Shown piece after piece: positions 1 to 11,660 of a stretch of DNA of 64,000 nucleotides. How positions within the stretch are numbered: the first letter of the stretch is position 1; every line of letters starts with the position of its first letter. Under the pieces are notes generated by a model. That model was not told the origin of the DNA. It saw nothing but the letters and a program-made list of their open reading frames with translations, and searched no databases. Both the position numbers and the translations under genes were made by a program. The DNA comes from Pseudomonas chlororaphis subsp. chlororaphis (GTDB lineage: Bacteria; Pseudomonadota; Gammaproteobacteria; Pseudomonadales; Pseudomonadaceae): positions 744,001 through 808,000 of the forward strand of contig NZ_CP027712.1 of NCBI RefSeq assembly GCF_003945765.1, written 5' to 3'.

Positions 1-1586
1 CGTTCGACGACCTGGCGGTCGTTGAGCACCTCGCGTTCGATGACTTTGCAACTGATGCACCAGTCGGCGTACCAATCGAGGAGCAGCGGGGTACCGGCAT
101 TCCGGGCATCGGCCAGGGCCTGCTCCAGCTCACCGGGGGTGGTGACGGTCTGCCACTGGCCGGCGCTGGTTTGCTCGGGGCTGTTGCCGATGACCGCGAC
201 CGGTGGGCGGGCGAGCGGGCTGAACGGATCGGTCTGGCCACTGAATGCGCCGTACCAGCAGGCCAGGGCATAAAACAGCAGGAACAGCCCGCACAGCTGC
301 GCCAGGCGCGCGCGTGGCGCCTTGTAGACAAACTCCAGGGCACCGAGAAACAGGCCGACGCCGGCCGCCAGCGCGCCAATCAGCAACAGGCTGACCTGGC
401 CCGGCAAGACCCGGCTCAGCAGGCCGATCGCCAGGCCGAGCAACAGCACGCCAATGGCGTTTTTCACATAGACCAGCCATGGCCCGCTTTTCGGCAGCCA
501 GGCCGCGCCGCCGGTGGCCACCAGCAACAGCGGCGCGCCCATACCCAGGCCCAGGGCGAACAGTTTCAGGGCACCGCCCAGGGCGTCGCCGCTGGCACTG
601 ATATACAGCAGGGCGCCTGCCAGCGGCGCCGAAACGCAGGGCGATACCAGCAGGCTGGACACCACCCCGAGAATCGCCGCGCCCCACAGCGAGCCACCTT
701 CGGTGCGCCCGGCGATGCGTTCCAGGCGCTGGCTGATAAAGCGCGGAAGCTTGAGTTCGAAGACATCGAACATCGCCAGGGCGAACACGACGAAGAACAA
801 TGCAAAGGGCACCAGCACCCAGGCCGATTGCAGGCGTGCCTGCAAATTGAGCTGGGCGCCGAACAGCCCCATCAAGGCGCCGAGCAGGGCGAAACAGGCG
901 GCCATCGGCAACACGTAGGCGAGCGACAGATTGAAGCCGCGCCAGCCGCCGACCTGGCCCTTGAGGACCACGCCGGACAGGATCGGCAGCATCGGCAGGA
1001 CGCAGGGGGTGAAGGTCAGGCCGATGCCGGCCAGGAAGAACAGCGCCAGTTCGCGCCAGCTCCAGGCGGTTTTCCCATTGTCGGTAGCGGGGCCGCCGGC
1101 ACTTGAGGCATTGGCCGAGGAGGCCGCGCCATCGATCTGCAAACGCTCGGTTTCCGGTGGATAACACAGGCCCTTGTCGGCGCAGCCCTGGTAGGTCACG
1201 GCCAGGGTGAAGCCTCGTTGGTCCGTGGCGCTGCGCGGCAGTTCGACATCGACAATGCCGTGGTAGACCTCGACGTCGCCGAAAAACTCATCGTGTTTCT
1301 GTTCGCCCTTGGGCAGTTGGGCGGCACCCAGGGTGATATCGGCGGGCTCGGCGCGGAACTGGAAGCGGTGGCGATAGAGGTAGTAACCCTCGGTGGCGAC
1401 GAAACGCAGCTTGATCGACTGCGGCGTGCTTTGCAGCAGGCTCAGTTGGAACGCTTCGCGCACCGGCAGGAAGTCGGCGCTGTTATTGATCGAGCCCAGG
1501 GTCGAACTGGGGCGGCTGTCCAGCAACCCGGCGGCGGTCGCCGGCAGGGCAAGCACAAACAGCATCAGGCAAAGCAGGCGACGCAT
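1..1586 (-). CDS. dsbD: Thiol:disulfide interchange protein DsbD (C-terminus cut by window edge)
   Basis: DsbD passes electrons from cytoplasmic thioredoxin across the inner membrane to periplasmic DsbC/DsbG and cytochrome c maturation proteins. The frame starts at ATG 1586 with signal peptide MRRLLCLMLFVLALPATA. An N-terminal periplasmic domain follows, with the cysteine pair in YQGCADKGLCYPP. The transmembrane core carries CVLPML and SPCVSAPL cysteines. The start of the C-terminal thioredoxin-like domain shows the active site ADWCISCK just before the window ends, so roughly the last 50 residues are missing. The reading is direct on the complementary strand and the family is clear. The next gene in the same orientation upstream is the chemoreceptor at 1772, separated by a palindromic repeat. 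Confidence 0.95.
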   Translation of the reverse strand, partial: MRRLLCLMLFVLALPATAAGLLDSRPSSTLGSINNSADFLPVREAFQLSLLQSTPQSIKLRFVATEGYYLYRHRFQFRAEPADITLGAAQLPKGEQKHDEFFGDVEVYHGIVDVELPRSATDQRGFTLAVTYQGCADKGLCYPPETERLQIDGAASSANASSAGGPATDNGKTAWSWRELALFFLAGIGLTFTPCVLPMLPILSGVVLKGQVGGWRGFNLSLAYVLPMAACFALLGALMGLFGAQLNLQARLQSAWVLVPFALFFVVFALAMFDVFELKLPRFISQRLERIAGRTEGGSLWGAAILGVVSSLLVSPCVSAPLAGALLYISASGDALGGALKLFALGLGMGAPLLLVATGGAAWLPKSGPWLVYVKNAIGVLLLGLAIGLLSRVLPGQVSLLLIGALAAGVGLFLGALEFVYKAPRARLAQLCGLFLLFYALACWYGAFSGQTDPFSPLARPPVAVIGNSPEQTSAGQWQTVTTPGELEQALADARNAGTPLLLDWYADWCISCKVIEREVLNDRQVVE

Positions 1587-1652
1587 GGCAATCTCGCGAA
1601 TCGAAGGTGTGCGCATGATAGCGGAGAGCGGTGGGGTATGCGTATGCGCCCC

Positions 1653-1759
1653 GTAGCCGCTGCCGAGCCTGCGACCGCGTTCTTTCAGGCAACCTGCATA
1701 GGCCGGTTTTGCGAGGACTGCGTCCTCGATCGCAGCCTCGCAGGCTCGGCAGCGGCTAC
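1653..1759. repeat. REP-like palindrome, GTAGCCGCTGCCG family, copy 1
   Basis: The left arm GTAGCCGCTGCCGAGCCTGC and the right arm ending GGCAGCGGCTAC are inverted copies separated by about 60 bp. This is the first of six related copies in the window (others near 44.6, 53.9, 54.1, 56.4 and 60.7 kb). It fills most of the gap between dsbD and the chemoreceptor stop codon. Confidence 0.8.
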
Positions 1760-1771
1760 AGGGCTACAGGG

Positions 1772-3736
1772 CTAGACGCGGAATGCCTGCACCGCCGTGT
1801 GCAACTGGCCACCCAGGGCCAGCAGGTTCTCGCCTTGTTCGCGGCCTTCGCCGATGCGTTGCAGGTTATCCCCGCCCAATTGATGGATGCGCTCGCTGTG
1901 GTCGCGGATTTCGCTGACGGCGCCGCTTTGCTGGGCCGTGACATCGGCGATGCGGATGGCGGTGTCGGAAATGGTCTGGATCGCCCCGACGATTTCATCC
2001 AGCGCGCCGTCCGCGGCCTGGGCCTGGCTGGCCGTGGCTTCGGCATGTTCGACCTGGGCGCGCATGCCTTCCACCGATTGCCGGGCCGCAGCCTGCAGGC
2101 CGGCGATCAGGGTCTGGATCTCGGCGGTGGCACCCGCCGTGCGTTGGGCCAGGGAGCGCACTTCTTCGGCGACCACGGCAAAACCGCGGCCCATTTCCCC
2201 GGCTCGCGCGGCTTCGATGGCGGCGTTCAGGGCCAACAGGTTGGTCTGGTCGGCAATGGAACGGATCACCGTGAGCACGCCGCCGATGGTTGCCGACTCC
2301 TCGGCCAGCTGTTCGATCATCTGCGCGTTGCCTTGCACTTCGCCGACCAGGGCATGTAACCCGGTCAGGCTCAGGCCGATCACTTTCTGCCCCTGTTCCA
2401 CCGCCATTCCGGCACTGCGGCTGGCATCGGCGGCCTGGCTGGCATCGCCGGCGACTTGCTGGATGGTCGCTTCCAGCTCGCCGAGGGCGTCGCGGATCTG
2501 CGCGGTGTCGCCGGCCTGGCGCTCGGCCCCGCCGTGCAGGCCACTGCTCAGTTCCGCCAGGGCGCGGCTGCTGCCGGCGACCTGTTCGGCGTTCTGCCGG
2601 ATGGTGCCCACCAGGTCCACCAGGTAGGCGCGCAGGCGGTTCAGGGATTCTTCGATGTCGTGCAGTTCGCGATTGGTCCGGCCCAGCTGGATGTCGCGGC
2701 TGAAGTCGCCTTCGGCCCAGGTCGACAGGGCCGGCGCCAGATTGGTCAGGACCCGTGCCAGCCGACGCTGCAAGGTGTCGATCAGCAGGGCGATCAGCAG
2801 GATCAGGCCGATCATCAAACCCTGCATCAGCCGCACTTCGCCCTGGATCTGCCCGTGCTGGGCGCGCACGACCGGTTCCAGTTCGGCGATGGCCTGCTGC
2901 ACGGCGGTGATTTTCAGGTGGGTAGCGGCGCTGAGGTCGGCGCGTTTATGGATCTGCTCGCGGGTGCGGTTCAGCTCGGCGGGGTAGCGGCCGAGCAGGC
3001 TGTTGAGTTCGCGCTTGAGGCCGATGCCGGCGTCTTCGACGGCGGCCTTCTCGGTGTTCTCCAGGCCCATCATGGCCGCGAAGTCATCGGTGTTCGACGC
3101 ATTGCTGGCCGCGACACCCAGCAACGGCAGGGTTTCCAGCTGCTCGGCCTGGGCGCGCATGTTGCTCACTTCGCGCTCGACATCGGCGGCCAGTTCGCTG
3201 CGGCCGCTGCTCACCAGTTTGTCGCGGGCCAGGGACAGCTTGCCCAGGTGCTGGGAGGCGGTCAGCAGCAACGGCAGGTAGGTCGCGGCGCTGGGATTGC
3301 TGGCCGCCCCGGTCGCGTACTGGCTCAGTTGTTCGAGGCTGGCCCCCAGCTCGCGCTCGGCCTGCAGCAGCAGCGCTTGCGGATCGCCGGCCAGTTTGCC
3401 GGCGGCCAGCAGGTCGGTCTTGCTGAACTCGGCCAGGCCCGACAGGCTCGGGCGCAGGCTCTGCGCCAGTTCCGCGGGCAGTTCGTCGAGCTGGGCCTGC
3501 TGGGTTTCGATGGCCTGGCTGGCGCTGCTCAGGCGCAGGGCGTCGCCGCTGGCCAGGTAGTCCTCGATGTTGCGCGCCACCTGGTTCTGGAACTGCTGGG
3601 ACAGCCCCAGGTAGCGCTCCATCAATAGGTAGGGGCGCTCGAGGGCGCGTTGCGACCACCAGAGCGTTGCGCCCAGGGCCAGGCAAACGGCAACTAATAG
3701 CAGGGTATTGAGATTGGTCAGCAGCTTCAGGCGCAT
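1772..3736 (-). CDS. ctpL: Methyl-accepting chemotaxis protein, CtpL-like
   Basis: A 654-residue chemoreceptor. It has an N-terminal membrane segment (about residues 8-28), a large periplasmic helical sensor region, a second membrane segment near 302-322 ([16 protein letters not shown]), a HAMP linker and a cytoplasmic signalling domain. The signalling hairpin tip is unmistakable around residues 485-520 ([19 protein letters not shown]). In P. aeruginosa the gene between dsbD and the gcbA orthologue is ctpL, a receptor linked to taxis to low phosphate. The symbol rests on that gene order plus architecture; the ligand cannot be read from the sequence. It lies 52 bp downstream of gcbA on the same strand and could be cotranscribed with it. 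Confidence 0.87.
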   Translation of the reverse strand: MRLKLLTNLNTLLLVAVCLALGATLWWSQRALERPYLLMERYLGLSQQFQNQVARNIEDYLASGDALRLSSASQAIETQQAQLDELPAELAQSLRPSLSGLAEFSKTDLLAAGKLAGDPQALLLQAERELGASLEQLSQYATGAASNPSAATYLPLLLTASQHLGKLSLARDKLVSSGRSELAADVEREVSNMRAQAEQLETLPLLGVAASNASNTDDFAAMMGLENTEKAAVEDAGIGLKRELNSLLGRYPAELNRTREQIHKRADLSAATHLKITAVQQAIAELEPVVRAQHGQIQGEVRLMQGLMIGLILLIALLIDTLQRRLARVLTNLAPALSTWAEGDFSRDIQLGRTNRELHDIEESLNRLRAYLVDLVGTIRQNAEQVAGSSRALAELSSGLHGGAERQAGDTAQIRDALGELEATIQQVAGDASQAADASRSAGMAVEQGQKVIGLSLTGLHALVGEVQGNAQMIEQLAEESATIGGVLTVIRSIADQTNLLALNAAIEAARAGEMGRGFAVVAEEVRSLAQRTAGATAEIQTLIAGLQAAARQSVEGMRAQVEHAEATASQAQAADGALDEIVGAIQTISDTAIRIADVTAQQSGAVSEIRDHSERIHQLGGDNLQRIGEGREQGENLLALGGQLHTAVQAFRV

Positions 3737-3788
3737 CGCGTCCTACCAACGACTTGAATGGTAAGCGCCTGAACTTATTGCGTTTGTA

Positions 3789-5453
3789 TTACAAGGTTAT
3801 GACCGAATCGGTGGATTCCGGTGAAAAAGTGGCGCTTTGATGGCGCGCTGCCTGGACCCGGTTGCGCCCGCTGTCCTTGGCGCGGTAGAGCGCTTCGTCG
3901 GCCTGGCTGGCCATCATCAGGCTGTCGGAGTCTTCCCGCAGTTCGACCACTCCGGCGCTGAAGGTGCACCACAGGTCTTGGGGCTGGGCTGGGTAATGGA
4001 TCTCGGCAAAGCGCTGGCGGATTTCATCCAGCACCTTGCAGGCCGCTTCCAGGTCGGTGTCGGGCATGACGATGGCGAATTCTTCGCCACCGTAGCGGCC
4101 GATGAAGTCGGTCTTGCGCAGGCGTTGCTTGAGAAACAGCGCCAGGCTCTTGATCACCCGGTCGCCCATGGGGTGACCGTGGCTGTCGTTGACCCGCTTG
4201 AAGTGGTCGATGTCGAGCATGGCGAAGCTCAGCGGCTTGTTTTCGCGGCGCGCGCGGAAGCTGCAGTCTTCGAGCAGTTGCAGGATATGGGTGTGATTGT
4301 ACAGCCCGGTCAGGCTGTCGCGGACCATGCGCGCCTTGAGGTTGCGCGCGCGGGCGGCGCGGTTGCGCACGGTGGTGATCAGGTGGCGCGGCTTGATCGG
4401 CTTGGTCAGGAAGTCGTCGCCGCCTTCGCTCATGGCGTCCAGCTGCTTGTCCAGGTCGTCTTCGGCCGACAGGTAGATGATCGGCACGCTGACATAACGG
4501 TCGTTATGGCGGATTACCTTGGCCAGCTCGGTGCCGGTACAGGCCGGCATGTACATGTCGAGGATGATCAGGTCCGGCTGGAAGTCGGCCAGTTCGGCCA
4601 TGGCCTGGATCGGTTCGATCAGGGTCCGGGTGATGATCCCGGCGCTGTTGAGCAGGCGCTCGGTGTGCAGGGCCTGGGCGCGGGAGTCGTCGATGATCAG
4701 CACTTTATAAGGTTCGTACTGGGCGACGCAGGTGAGGATCTCGATCTTCTCCAGCAGGCTCGAGGCTTCCAGGGTGCCGGTGAGGAACTCCTGGCCGCCG
4801 GCGCGCACGGCGGCCAGGCGGGTCGGGGTGTCGGTTTCGTGGAGGCTGAAGAACAGCAGGGGCAGCTTCTGCTCCAGGCCTTCCTGGGCTTCGGCGGCCA
4901 GTTGCAGGCCCATGCCGTTGCCGCAGAAGTCGACGTCGATGACGATCGCCGCCGGCAAGCGCTCGACCATCGAGGAGCGAAACGCGGCGATGCTGTCCAG
5001 GGACTGGGCGCTGAGGCCGAAGAATTCCAGCTGCTTGGCCAGGCGCTCGCCGCGATCGTGGTCTTGCAGCATCACGTAGATCGGCTTGCGCAGGGGCGGC
5101 AGGAAGGTCTGCTCCAACTGGTCGCCATGGCGCAGGCCGGTGCGCGACAGGCGTTGCATCAGGCGGTTGAGGTCGGTGATCAGGCCACTGCTCAGGCGCC
5201 CACGGTTGGCGTCCACCGCTTCCAGAGAGTCGCTGATGCTGCGCGCCAGCTGGGTATGTTCGGGTTGTTCGAAACGTTCGGCGAAACGCAGCAGGCGCAG
5301 GTTGGCCTCGCTGAGTTCGGACATGTCGGCGGTCGACCATTCGCTGCGCTGCAGGCGCTGCCATATCTCGAGGATCTGACGAGCCTGGTGAATTACCCGC
5401 TGGGCAAAGTGGTGCTTGAGGCGCTCACGGCTGGGGTCTTCTGGCTCGGTCAT
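3789..5453 (-). CDS. gcbA: Diguanylate cyclase with two receiver-like domains, GcbA
   Basis: A 554-residue PleD-like protein that would make cyclic di-GMP. The N-terminal third is helical. Residues about 125-245 form a receiver-like domain without an obvious acidic pocket. Residues about 250-370 form a second receiver (KVLIIDDSRAQ, phosphoacceptor in ILDMYMP near Asp299, KPI motif). The GGDEF domain follows, with the active signature GGEEF near residues 454-458. An inhibitory RxxD site (RKTD) lies five residues before it, so product inhibition is expected. Position next to ctpL and dsbD matches the P. aeruginosa PA4843 and P. fluorescens gcbA neighbourhoods, where the enzyme promotes attachment. 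The start ATG 5453 has AGGAT just upstream. Confidence 0.9.
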   Translation of the reverse strand: MTEPEDPSRERLKHHFAQRVIHQARQILEIWQRLQRSEWSTADMSELSEANLRLLRFAERFEQPEHTQLARSISDSLEAVDANRGRLSSGLITDLNRLMQRLSRTGLRHGDQLEQTFLPPLRKPIYVMLQDHDRGERLAKQLEFFGLSAQSLDSIAAFRSSMVERLPAAIVIDVDFCGNGMGLQLAAEAQEGLEQKLPLLFFSLHETDTPTRLAAVRAGGQEFLTGTLEASSLLEKIEILTCVAQYEPYKVLIIDDSRAQALHTERLLNSAGIITRTLIEPIQAMAELADFQPDLIILDMYMPACTGTELAKVIRHNDRYVSVPIIYLSAEDDLDKQLDAMSEGGDDFLTKPIKPRHLITTVRNRAARARNLKARMVRDSLTGLYNHTHILQLLEDCSFRARRENKPLSFAMLDIDHFKRVNDSHGHPMGDRVIKSLALFLKQRLRKTDFIGRYGGEEFAIVMPDTDLEAACKVLDEIRQRFAEIHYPAQPQDLWCTFSAGVVELREDSDSLMMASQADEALYRAKDSGRNRVQAARHQSATFSPESTDSVITL

Positions 5454-5745
5454 ATCCTGACTACTAGTTAGGGTGCATGCTGAGATCGACTGGTGGCTCT
5501 ATGCTAGCACCTCTTATGGATTGTACGAGTGTCGTACGTCAACAATCTGCAAAGCGACCTTATTCAGTTCCCGACCGACTGGTCGCATAGGTTCTGAACT
5601 GTGCTTCATTTATAGTGGCCGCTCGATGTACACCCGGCATGTGGCGCCTTGCGCGGCGGATGATTTTTAATCCGTTCGGTTCGAGGCACGATGGAGTAGG
5701 GTTGTGGTCGAACCGATGAACCCAAGTGATTGAAAGGATATAGCC
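5454..5745. promoter_or_regulatory. Divergent intergenic region between gcbA and the DUF2333 gene
   Basis: This 292-bp gap separates two divergently transcribed genes, so it must hold promoters for both. It contains short palindromic stretches such as TTGTACGAGTGTCGTAC (near 5521-5537) but no convincing gene. The gcbA promoter of other pseudomonads is reported to respond to FleQ; I cannot identify a FleQ box with confidence. Confidence 0.45.
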
Positions 5746-6813
5746 ATGCTGGACTGGAAGAACCGCGCGGGCAGCGCGCCGGATCGTGCTGCCGAACCCA
5801 AGTCGGCGACACGCAGCTACTTTGGTGGCCTGCTGTTCAGCCGCGCCCTGGGCACCCTGGTGGCCTTGTACCTGCTGGTGGCCGGTGCCCTGGGCTGGTA
5901 CTGGAGCCAGGAACCGTCGCTGTTCCCCGTCCAGCAAGGCGCGCAAATTGCCGCCGAGAAGGAAGGCAAGCAGATGGTCGTGGGCTACACCACTGTGGAA
6001 ACCCTCAAGACCGTGGCCGGCACCCTGCTGAACAAGCCGGGTGGCTATATCTCCAACGACCGTTTCCCGCCGGGCCTGTGGATGGACAACATGCCGAGCT
6101 GGGAATACGGCGTGCTGGTGCAGGTCCGCGACCTGACCCGGGCCTTGCGCAAGGACTTCGCCCGTTCCCAGTCGCAGTCCGCCGAGGACGCCGACCTGGC
6201 CAAGGCCGAGCCGCGCTTCAACTTCGACAACAAGAGCTGGGTGCTGCCGTCCAGCGAGTCCGAGTACCAGGAAGGCATCAACTCCCTGAGCCGCTACCAG
6301 GCACGCCTGTCCGATCCGAACCAGAAGAGCGCGCTGTTCTACGCCCGTGCCGACAACCTGAACAACTGGCTGGGTGATGTCGGGACCCGCCTGGGTTCGT
6401 TGTCCCAGCGCCTGTCGGCCAGCGTCGGCCGGGTCAAGCTCAACACCGCGCTGAAAACCGAAACCCCGGCGCCGGGCCAGTCGCCGCAGGTCGACGAAGA
6501 GGTGGTGGAAACTCCTTGGATGCAGATCGACAACGTGTTCTATGAAGCACGCGGCCAGGCCTGGGCCCTGTCGCACCTGCTGCGTGCCATCGAGGTCGAC
6601 TTCGCCGACGTGCTGGCCAAGAAGAACGCCACCGTCAGCGTGCGCCAGATCATCCGTGAACTGGAAGCGTCCCAGGAGCCGATCTGGAGCCCGATGATTC
6701 TCAACGGCAGCGGCTTCGGCGTGCTGGCCAACCACTCGCTGGTCATGGCCAACTATATTTCCCGCGCCAACGCGGCTGTCATCGACTTGCGTCAATTGCT
6801 CAATCAGGGTTGA
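5746..6813 (+). CDS. DUF2333 family inner-membrane protein
   Basis: A 355-residue protein of unknown function conserved in pseudomonads. The first 30 residues are basic and polar. One membrane segment follows at about residues 37-57 (TLVALYLLVAGALGWYW), then a long soluble region that would face the periplasm. The start ATG 5746 has AAAGGAT at good spacing. The stop is three bases before the NUDIX start, so the two genes are probably cotranscribed. The order DUF2333, NUDIX, sui1, speA is the same as PA4842-PA4839. No enzymatic motif was recognised. Confidence 0.85.
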   Translation: MLDWKNRAGSAPDRAAEPKSATRSYFGGLLFSRALGTLVALYLLVAGALGWYWSQEPSLFPVQQGAQIAAEKEGKQMVVGYTTVETLKTVAGTLLNKPGGYISNDRFPPGLWMDNMPSWEYGVLVQVRDLTRALRKDFARSQSQSAEDADLAKAEPRFNFDNKSWVLPSSESEYQEGINSLSRYQARLSDPNQKSALFYARADNLNNWLGDVGTRLGSLSQRLSASVGRVKLNTALKTETPAPGQSPQVDEEVVETPWMQIDNVFYEARGQAWALSHLLRAIEVDFADVLAKKNATVSVRQIIRELEASQEPIWSPMILNGSGFGVLANHSLVMANYISRANAAVIDLRQLLNQG

Positions 6814-6816
6814 TTC

Positions 6817-7353
6817 ATGGTGGTTACCTCCAATGAGGCCGCGCATCGCGCGGCCTCCGATGCCGAACAAGTCGCCTGGGTCGATGGCGAAGACCAGTTG
6901 CTGGGCACGCTGGCCCGCTCGGAGTTGCGCGAGCGCGGCCTGATTGGGCGCGGTACCTATATCCTGCTGTTCAATTCCGCCGGTGAGCTGTGCGTGCATC
7001 GGCGCACCCTGAGCAAGGCCATTTATCCCGGTTATTGGGACGTGGCCGCGGGCGGCATGGTGCTGGCCGTCGAAAGCTACGCCGAGTCGGCGGCCCGGGA
7101 GCTGGAGGAAGAATTGGGCGTGAGCGGGGTGGAATTGACCGCCCATGACCATTTCTTTTTCGAAGACACCGACAATCGCCTCTGGTGTTCGGCCTTTTCG
7201 GCGGTCTGGGACGGGCCCCTGCGCCTGCAGCCGGAAGAGGTTCTGGAAGCGCGCTTCATTGCGATCGACGAAGTGATGCGGGAAATCACCGAAAAGCCCT
7301 ATTGCCCGGACTCCCTGGCGGCCTTGCAGCGCTATCTGGCGCGGCGTCGTTAA
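6817..7353 (+). CDS. NUDIX hydrolase
   Basis: A 178-residue NUDIX protein. The signature G(5)E(7)REUXEEXGU is met by GGMVLAVESYAESAARELEE followed by ELGV. The glutamates that bind the divalent metal are all present. The flanking strands fit the YfcD-like subgroup, and the region before the box (HRRTLSKAIYPGYWD) resembles isopentenyl-diphosphate-isomerase-like NUDIX proteins. The substrate is unknown. The start is three bases after the DUF2333 stop, with only a weak AGGG upstream, which suggests translational coupling. Confidence 0.9.
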   Translation: MVVTSNEAAHRAASDAEQVAWVDGEDQLLGTLARSELRERGLIGRGTYILLFNSAGELCVHRRTLSKAIYPGYWDVAAGGMVLAVESYAESAARELEEELGVSGVELTAHDHFFFEDTDNRLWCSAFSAVWDGPLRLQPEEVLEARFIAIDEVMREITEKPYCPDSLAALQRYLARRR

Positions 7354-7554
7354 AGTTGTATAAATTGGCGCGGTTAGGCTCTTAGCAAGTCGGCTTTTTG
7401 CCGTTACACTGCGCGACCTTTTTCAAGCTGGGCCGGCGCTGCTTTTATAAGCACGGTCGGTCCAGTAGCGCTGCCCCTGCCTGAGTGGGGCTTCGCGGTC
7501 GATGGCACAGGCCATGTGCTTCGACCAGTCTTTGTCCTCCCAAGAGGATTGCCG

Positions 7555-7926
7555 GTGGCCAAAAAAGCCGCATCCTTCGCCGCCCTTGGTGGCCTGGTAT
7601 TTTCCACCGACGCAGGTCGACATTGCCCGGACTGTAGCCAGCCGGTGGCAGCCTGCATCTGCAAACAAACCGTTATCCCTGCCGGCGACGGCATCGCTCG
7701 CGTGCGTCGCGAAAGCAAGGGCCGTGGCGGCAAGACGGTGACCACCATCACCGGCGTGCCGTTGGCCGAAGACGCGCTCAAGGAACTGGCGACCACGTTG
7801 AAGAAACGTTGTGGCACCGGTGGCGCGCTGAAAGACGGCGTCATCGAGATCCAGGGCGATCATGTCGAGCTACTCTTGGCAGAGCTGATCAAGCACGGTT
7901 TCAAGGCGAAGAAGTCCGGCGGCTAG
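7555..7926 (+). CDS. SUI1/eIF1-like translation factor (YciH family)
   Basis: A 123-residue protein of the bacterial SUI1 family, which relates to eukaryotic eIF1 and may influence start-codon selection. The N-terminal part carries a small cysteine cluster (HCPDC and CICK) that could bind zinc. The SUI1 core follows (KGRGGKTVTTITG, RCGTGGALKDG, IEIQGDHVE). I chose GTG 7555 because AGAGGA lies ten bases upstream, the protein then begins VAKKAAS as in relatives, and the length matches the PA4840 product. An in-frame TTG/ATG-like extension to 7516 is possible but has no ribosome site. The ordinary start codon is replaced by GTG. Confidence 0.9.
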   Translation: MAKKAASFAALGGLVFSTDAGRHCPDCSQPVAACICKQTVIPAGDGIARVRRESKGRGGKTVTTITGVPLAEDALKELATTLKKRCGTGGALKDGVIEIQGDHVELLLAELIKHGFKAKKSGG

Positions 7927-8012
7927 CAGCCTCTGTGAAAACCACCCCCGACTTGATGCAGCCCAGATCCGATTCAGGCTTGCCGTCGTCTTCATGGTTT
8001 TCACAGAGCCTG
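7927..8012. repeat. 86-bp inverted-repeat element, family A copy 1
   Basis: The left arm CAGCCTCTGTGAAAACCA (7927-7944) and right arm TGGTTTTCACAGAGCCTG (7995-8012) are inverted copies with 17 of 18 matching bases around a 50-bp centre. The element begins directly after the sui1 stop codon. Similar terminal and central sequences recur at 21211-21290 and 42011-42066, so it looks like a small non-coding mobile or miniature element. It may also fold as a transcript terminator for sui1. Confidence 0.6.
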
Positions 8013-8096
8013 TTCATGACCGGTTTCTAAACTCAGCGCTGTAACCGAGGTCTATGTCCTCGTTGCAGGCTAATCGTCATTTTCATTCTTTAGACT

Positions 8097-8122
8097 GCGC
8101 CAGCCCCGGACCGGGGTGGCGC
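8097..8122 (+). promoter_or_regulatory. Strong GC hairpin in the speA leader
   Basis: GCGCCAGCCCCGG and CCGGGGTGGCGC form a nearly perfect 12-bp stem with a single bulged G and a one-base loop. It ends 27 bases before the speA start codon, close to the ribosome site AGGGGA. There is no T-run, so it is more likely a leader structure than a terminator. Confidence 0.4.
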
Positions 8123-8149
8123 TCTATGACTTCTTTATAGGGGACTTCG

Positions 8150-10063
<1,914 letters not shown>

Positions 10064-10080
10064 GGTTTCGACGGCTCAAG

Positions 10081-10108
10081 AAAAACCACCGCTTGCGGTG
10101 GTTTTTTT
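10081..10108. terminator. Bidirectional rho-independent terminator between speA and the MATE gene
   Basis: AAAACCACCGC and GCGGTGGTTTT pair over 11 bp around a TT loop. A T-run follows on the plus strand and an A-run precedes it, so it can stop both speA and the convergent MATE transporter transcript. Confidence 0.9.
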
Positions 10109-10124
10109 ATGCGCGCCGCAAAGC

Positions 10125-11471
10125 TCAGCGGGCCGGGCTGAACCAGCCGTCGTGCCGGCGCAGCCCGAGGGCGAAGGCCAGCAGGGTCAGGCTGCGCACC
10201 AGCATGAACAGCAGGAAGGTCAGCCACAGGCCGTGGTTGCCCAGGCCCTGCAAGGTCCAGGCGCAGGGCAGGGTGATGAGCACGCTGAGCAGCATGCCGT
10301 TGCGCATTTCCCGGGCTCGGGTGGCGCCGATGAACAGGCCGTCCAGCAGGTAGCTCCAGACTGCGATCAGCGGCAGGGCGGCGAGGTAGGGCAGGTAGGT
10401 GAAGGCGGTCTGCCGCACTTCGGCGATATCGGTCTGCATCTCGATGAACAGGTGCCCGGCGCACAGGAACAGCACGGCAAAACCGATGCTGGCCAGCAGC
10501 GACCAGCCGCCGGCCACCACCAGCGAACGGCGCAGCGCCAGGCGATCGCGGGCGCCGATGGCGTGGCCGCACAGGGCTTCCACCGCATGGGCCAGGCCGT
10601 CCAGGGCGTGGGCGGTCAGCAGCAGGCCGTTGAGCAGCAGCGCGTTGGCGGCCACGGTCGCGTCCCCCAGGCGCGCGCCTTGCACGGTGATCAGGAAGAA
10701 CACCGATTGCAGCGCCAGGCTGCGGATGAAGATGTCGCGGTTGACCGCCAGCAACGGTCGCCAGCTGGCCCAGCGCTGCAACGCCGCCCAGGCAATCCGC
10801 CCTGGATAGGCGCGCAGGGCTGGACGGGTCATGGCCAGGCCGATCAGCGCACCGGTCCATTCGGCGATCACCGAGGCCCTGGCCGAGCCGGCCACGCCCC
10901 AGTCCAGGCCCAGCACGAACCACAGGTTGAGGGCGATGTTGATCAGGTTGGTGCTCAGCAGGATCGCCAGCGGCGCCCGGGCGTTCTGGGTGCCGAGGAA
11001 CCAGCCGACCAGGGCCATGCTGGCCAGCGCCGCCGGCAGCCCGAGCAAGCGGGTATGGAAGAAGGTGCGGGTCATTTCGTCCAGCTCGGCCGAAGGCTGC
11101 ATCAGCTGCAAGGCCGCGCCGCTCAGCGGTACGCCTATGGCGCCCAGCAGCAGGGCCAGACCCATGGCCAGCAGCAGGCCTTGCACCAGGATCTGCCGCA
11201 GCGCCGCACCGTCGGCGCGCCCGGCGGCCTGGGCGGCAAAGCCGGTGGCGCCCATGCGCAGAAAGCCCATGGCCCAGGCCAGGAAGGTATAGAGGCTGGC
11301 GCCGACCGCCACCGCGCCGAGCTGGTGGGCATGGGGCAAATGGCCGATGACGGTGCTGTCGACCAGCGCCACCAGTGGCACGGAAATATTGGAAAGAATC
11401 ATCGGCGCGGCCAGCGCCCACACCCGAGCATGGGTCGGACGGTGGCGCCAGGCAGAAATCAGGCTGGACAT
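10125..11471 (-). CDS. MATE family efflux transporter (DinF-like)
   Basis: A multidrug and toxic compound extrusion protein with about 12 membrane helices. The N-terminal helix VWALAAPMILSNISVPLVAL is the usual MATE start. ALVDSTVIGHLPHA and the internal repeat (SLALQSVFFLITVQGARLG) match the DinF branch. I set the start at ATG 11471 (MSSLISAW), because AAGGAGCC lies directly upstream; the longer frame from 11519 has no ribosome site. The product is 448 residues, normal for the family. Such pumps use a Na+ or H+ gradient; the substrate cannot be inferred. Confidence 0.92.
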   Translation of the reverse strand: MSSLISAWRHRPTHARVWALAAPMILSNISVPLVALVDSTVIGHLPHAHQLGAVAVGASLYTFLAWAMGFLRMGATGFAAQAAGRADGAALRQILVQGLLLAMGLALLLGAIGVPLSGAALQLMQPSAELDEMTRTFFHTRLLGLPAALASMALVGWFLGTQNARAPLAILLSTNLINIALNLWFVLGLDWGVAGSARASVIAEWTGALIGLAMTRPALRAYPGRIAWAALQRWASWRPLLAVNRDIFIRSLALQSVFFLITVQGARLGDATVAANALLLNGLLLTAHALDGLAHAVEALCGHAIGARDRLALRRSLVVAGGWSLLASIGFAVLFLCAGHLFIEMQTDIAEVRQTAFTYLPYLAALPLIAVWSYLLDGLFIGATRAREMRNGMLLSVLITLPCAWTLQGLGNHGLWLTFLLFMLVRSLTLLAFALGLRRHDGWFSPAR

Positions 11472-11660
11472 GCAGGCTCCTTGAGAGCGGGCATTGTAGC
11501 CGCTTGCCCGCCCGGCCATGCCATCCCGATCACGGCCCGAATCCTACAAAGACGCCGCGGGTGATAGGCCCTCTGTCGATCAATGTGCGCTGCGCCACAG
11601 CCAGCCGGACGGCGGTGAGATATAGTTCAACCCTTCGATACTCCTGCCAATGAGTGCCCC

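Noticed and set aside
5560..7152. A 530-codon frame opposite the DUF2333 and NUDIX genes
   Set aside because: It spans two conserved genes in antisense and lacks a ribosome site.
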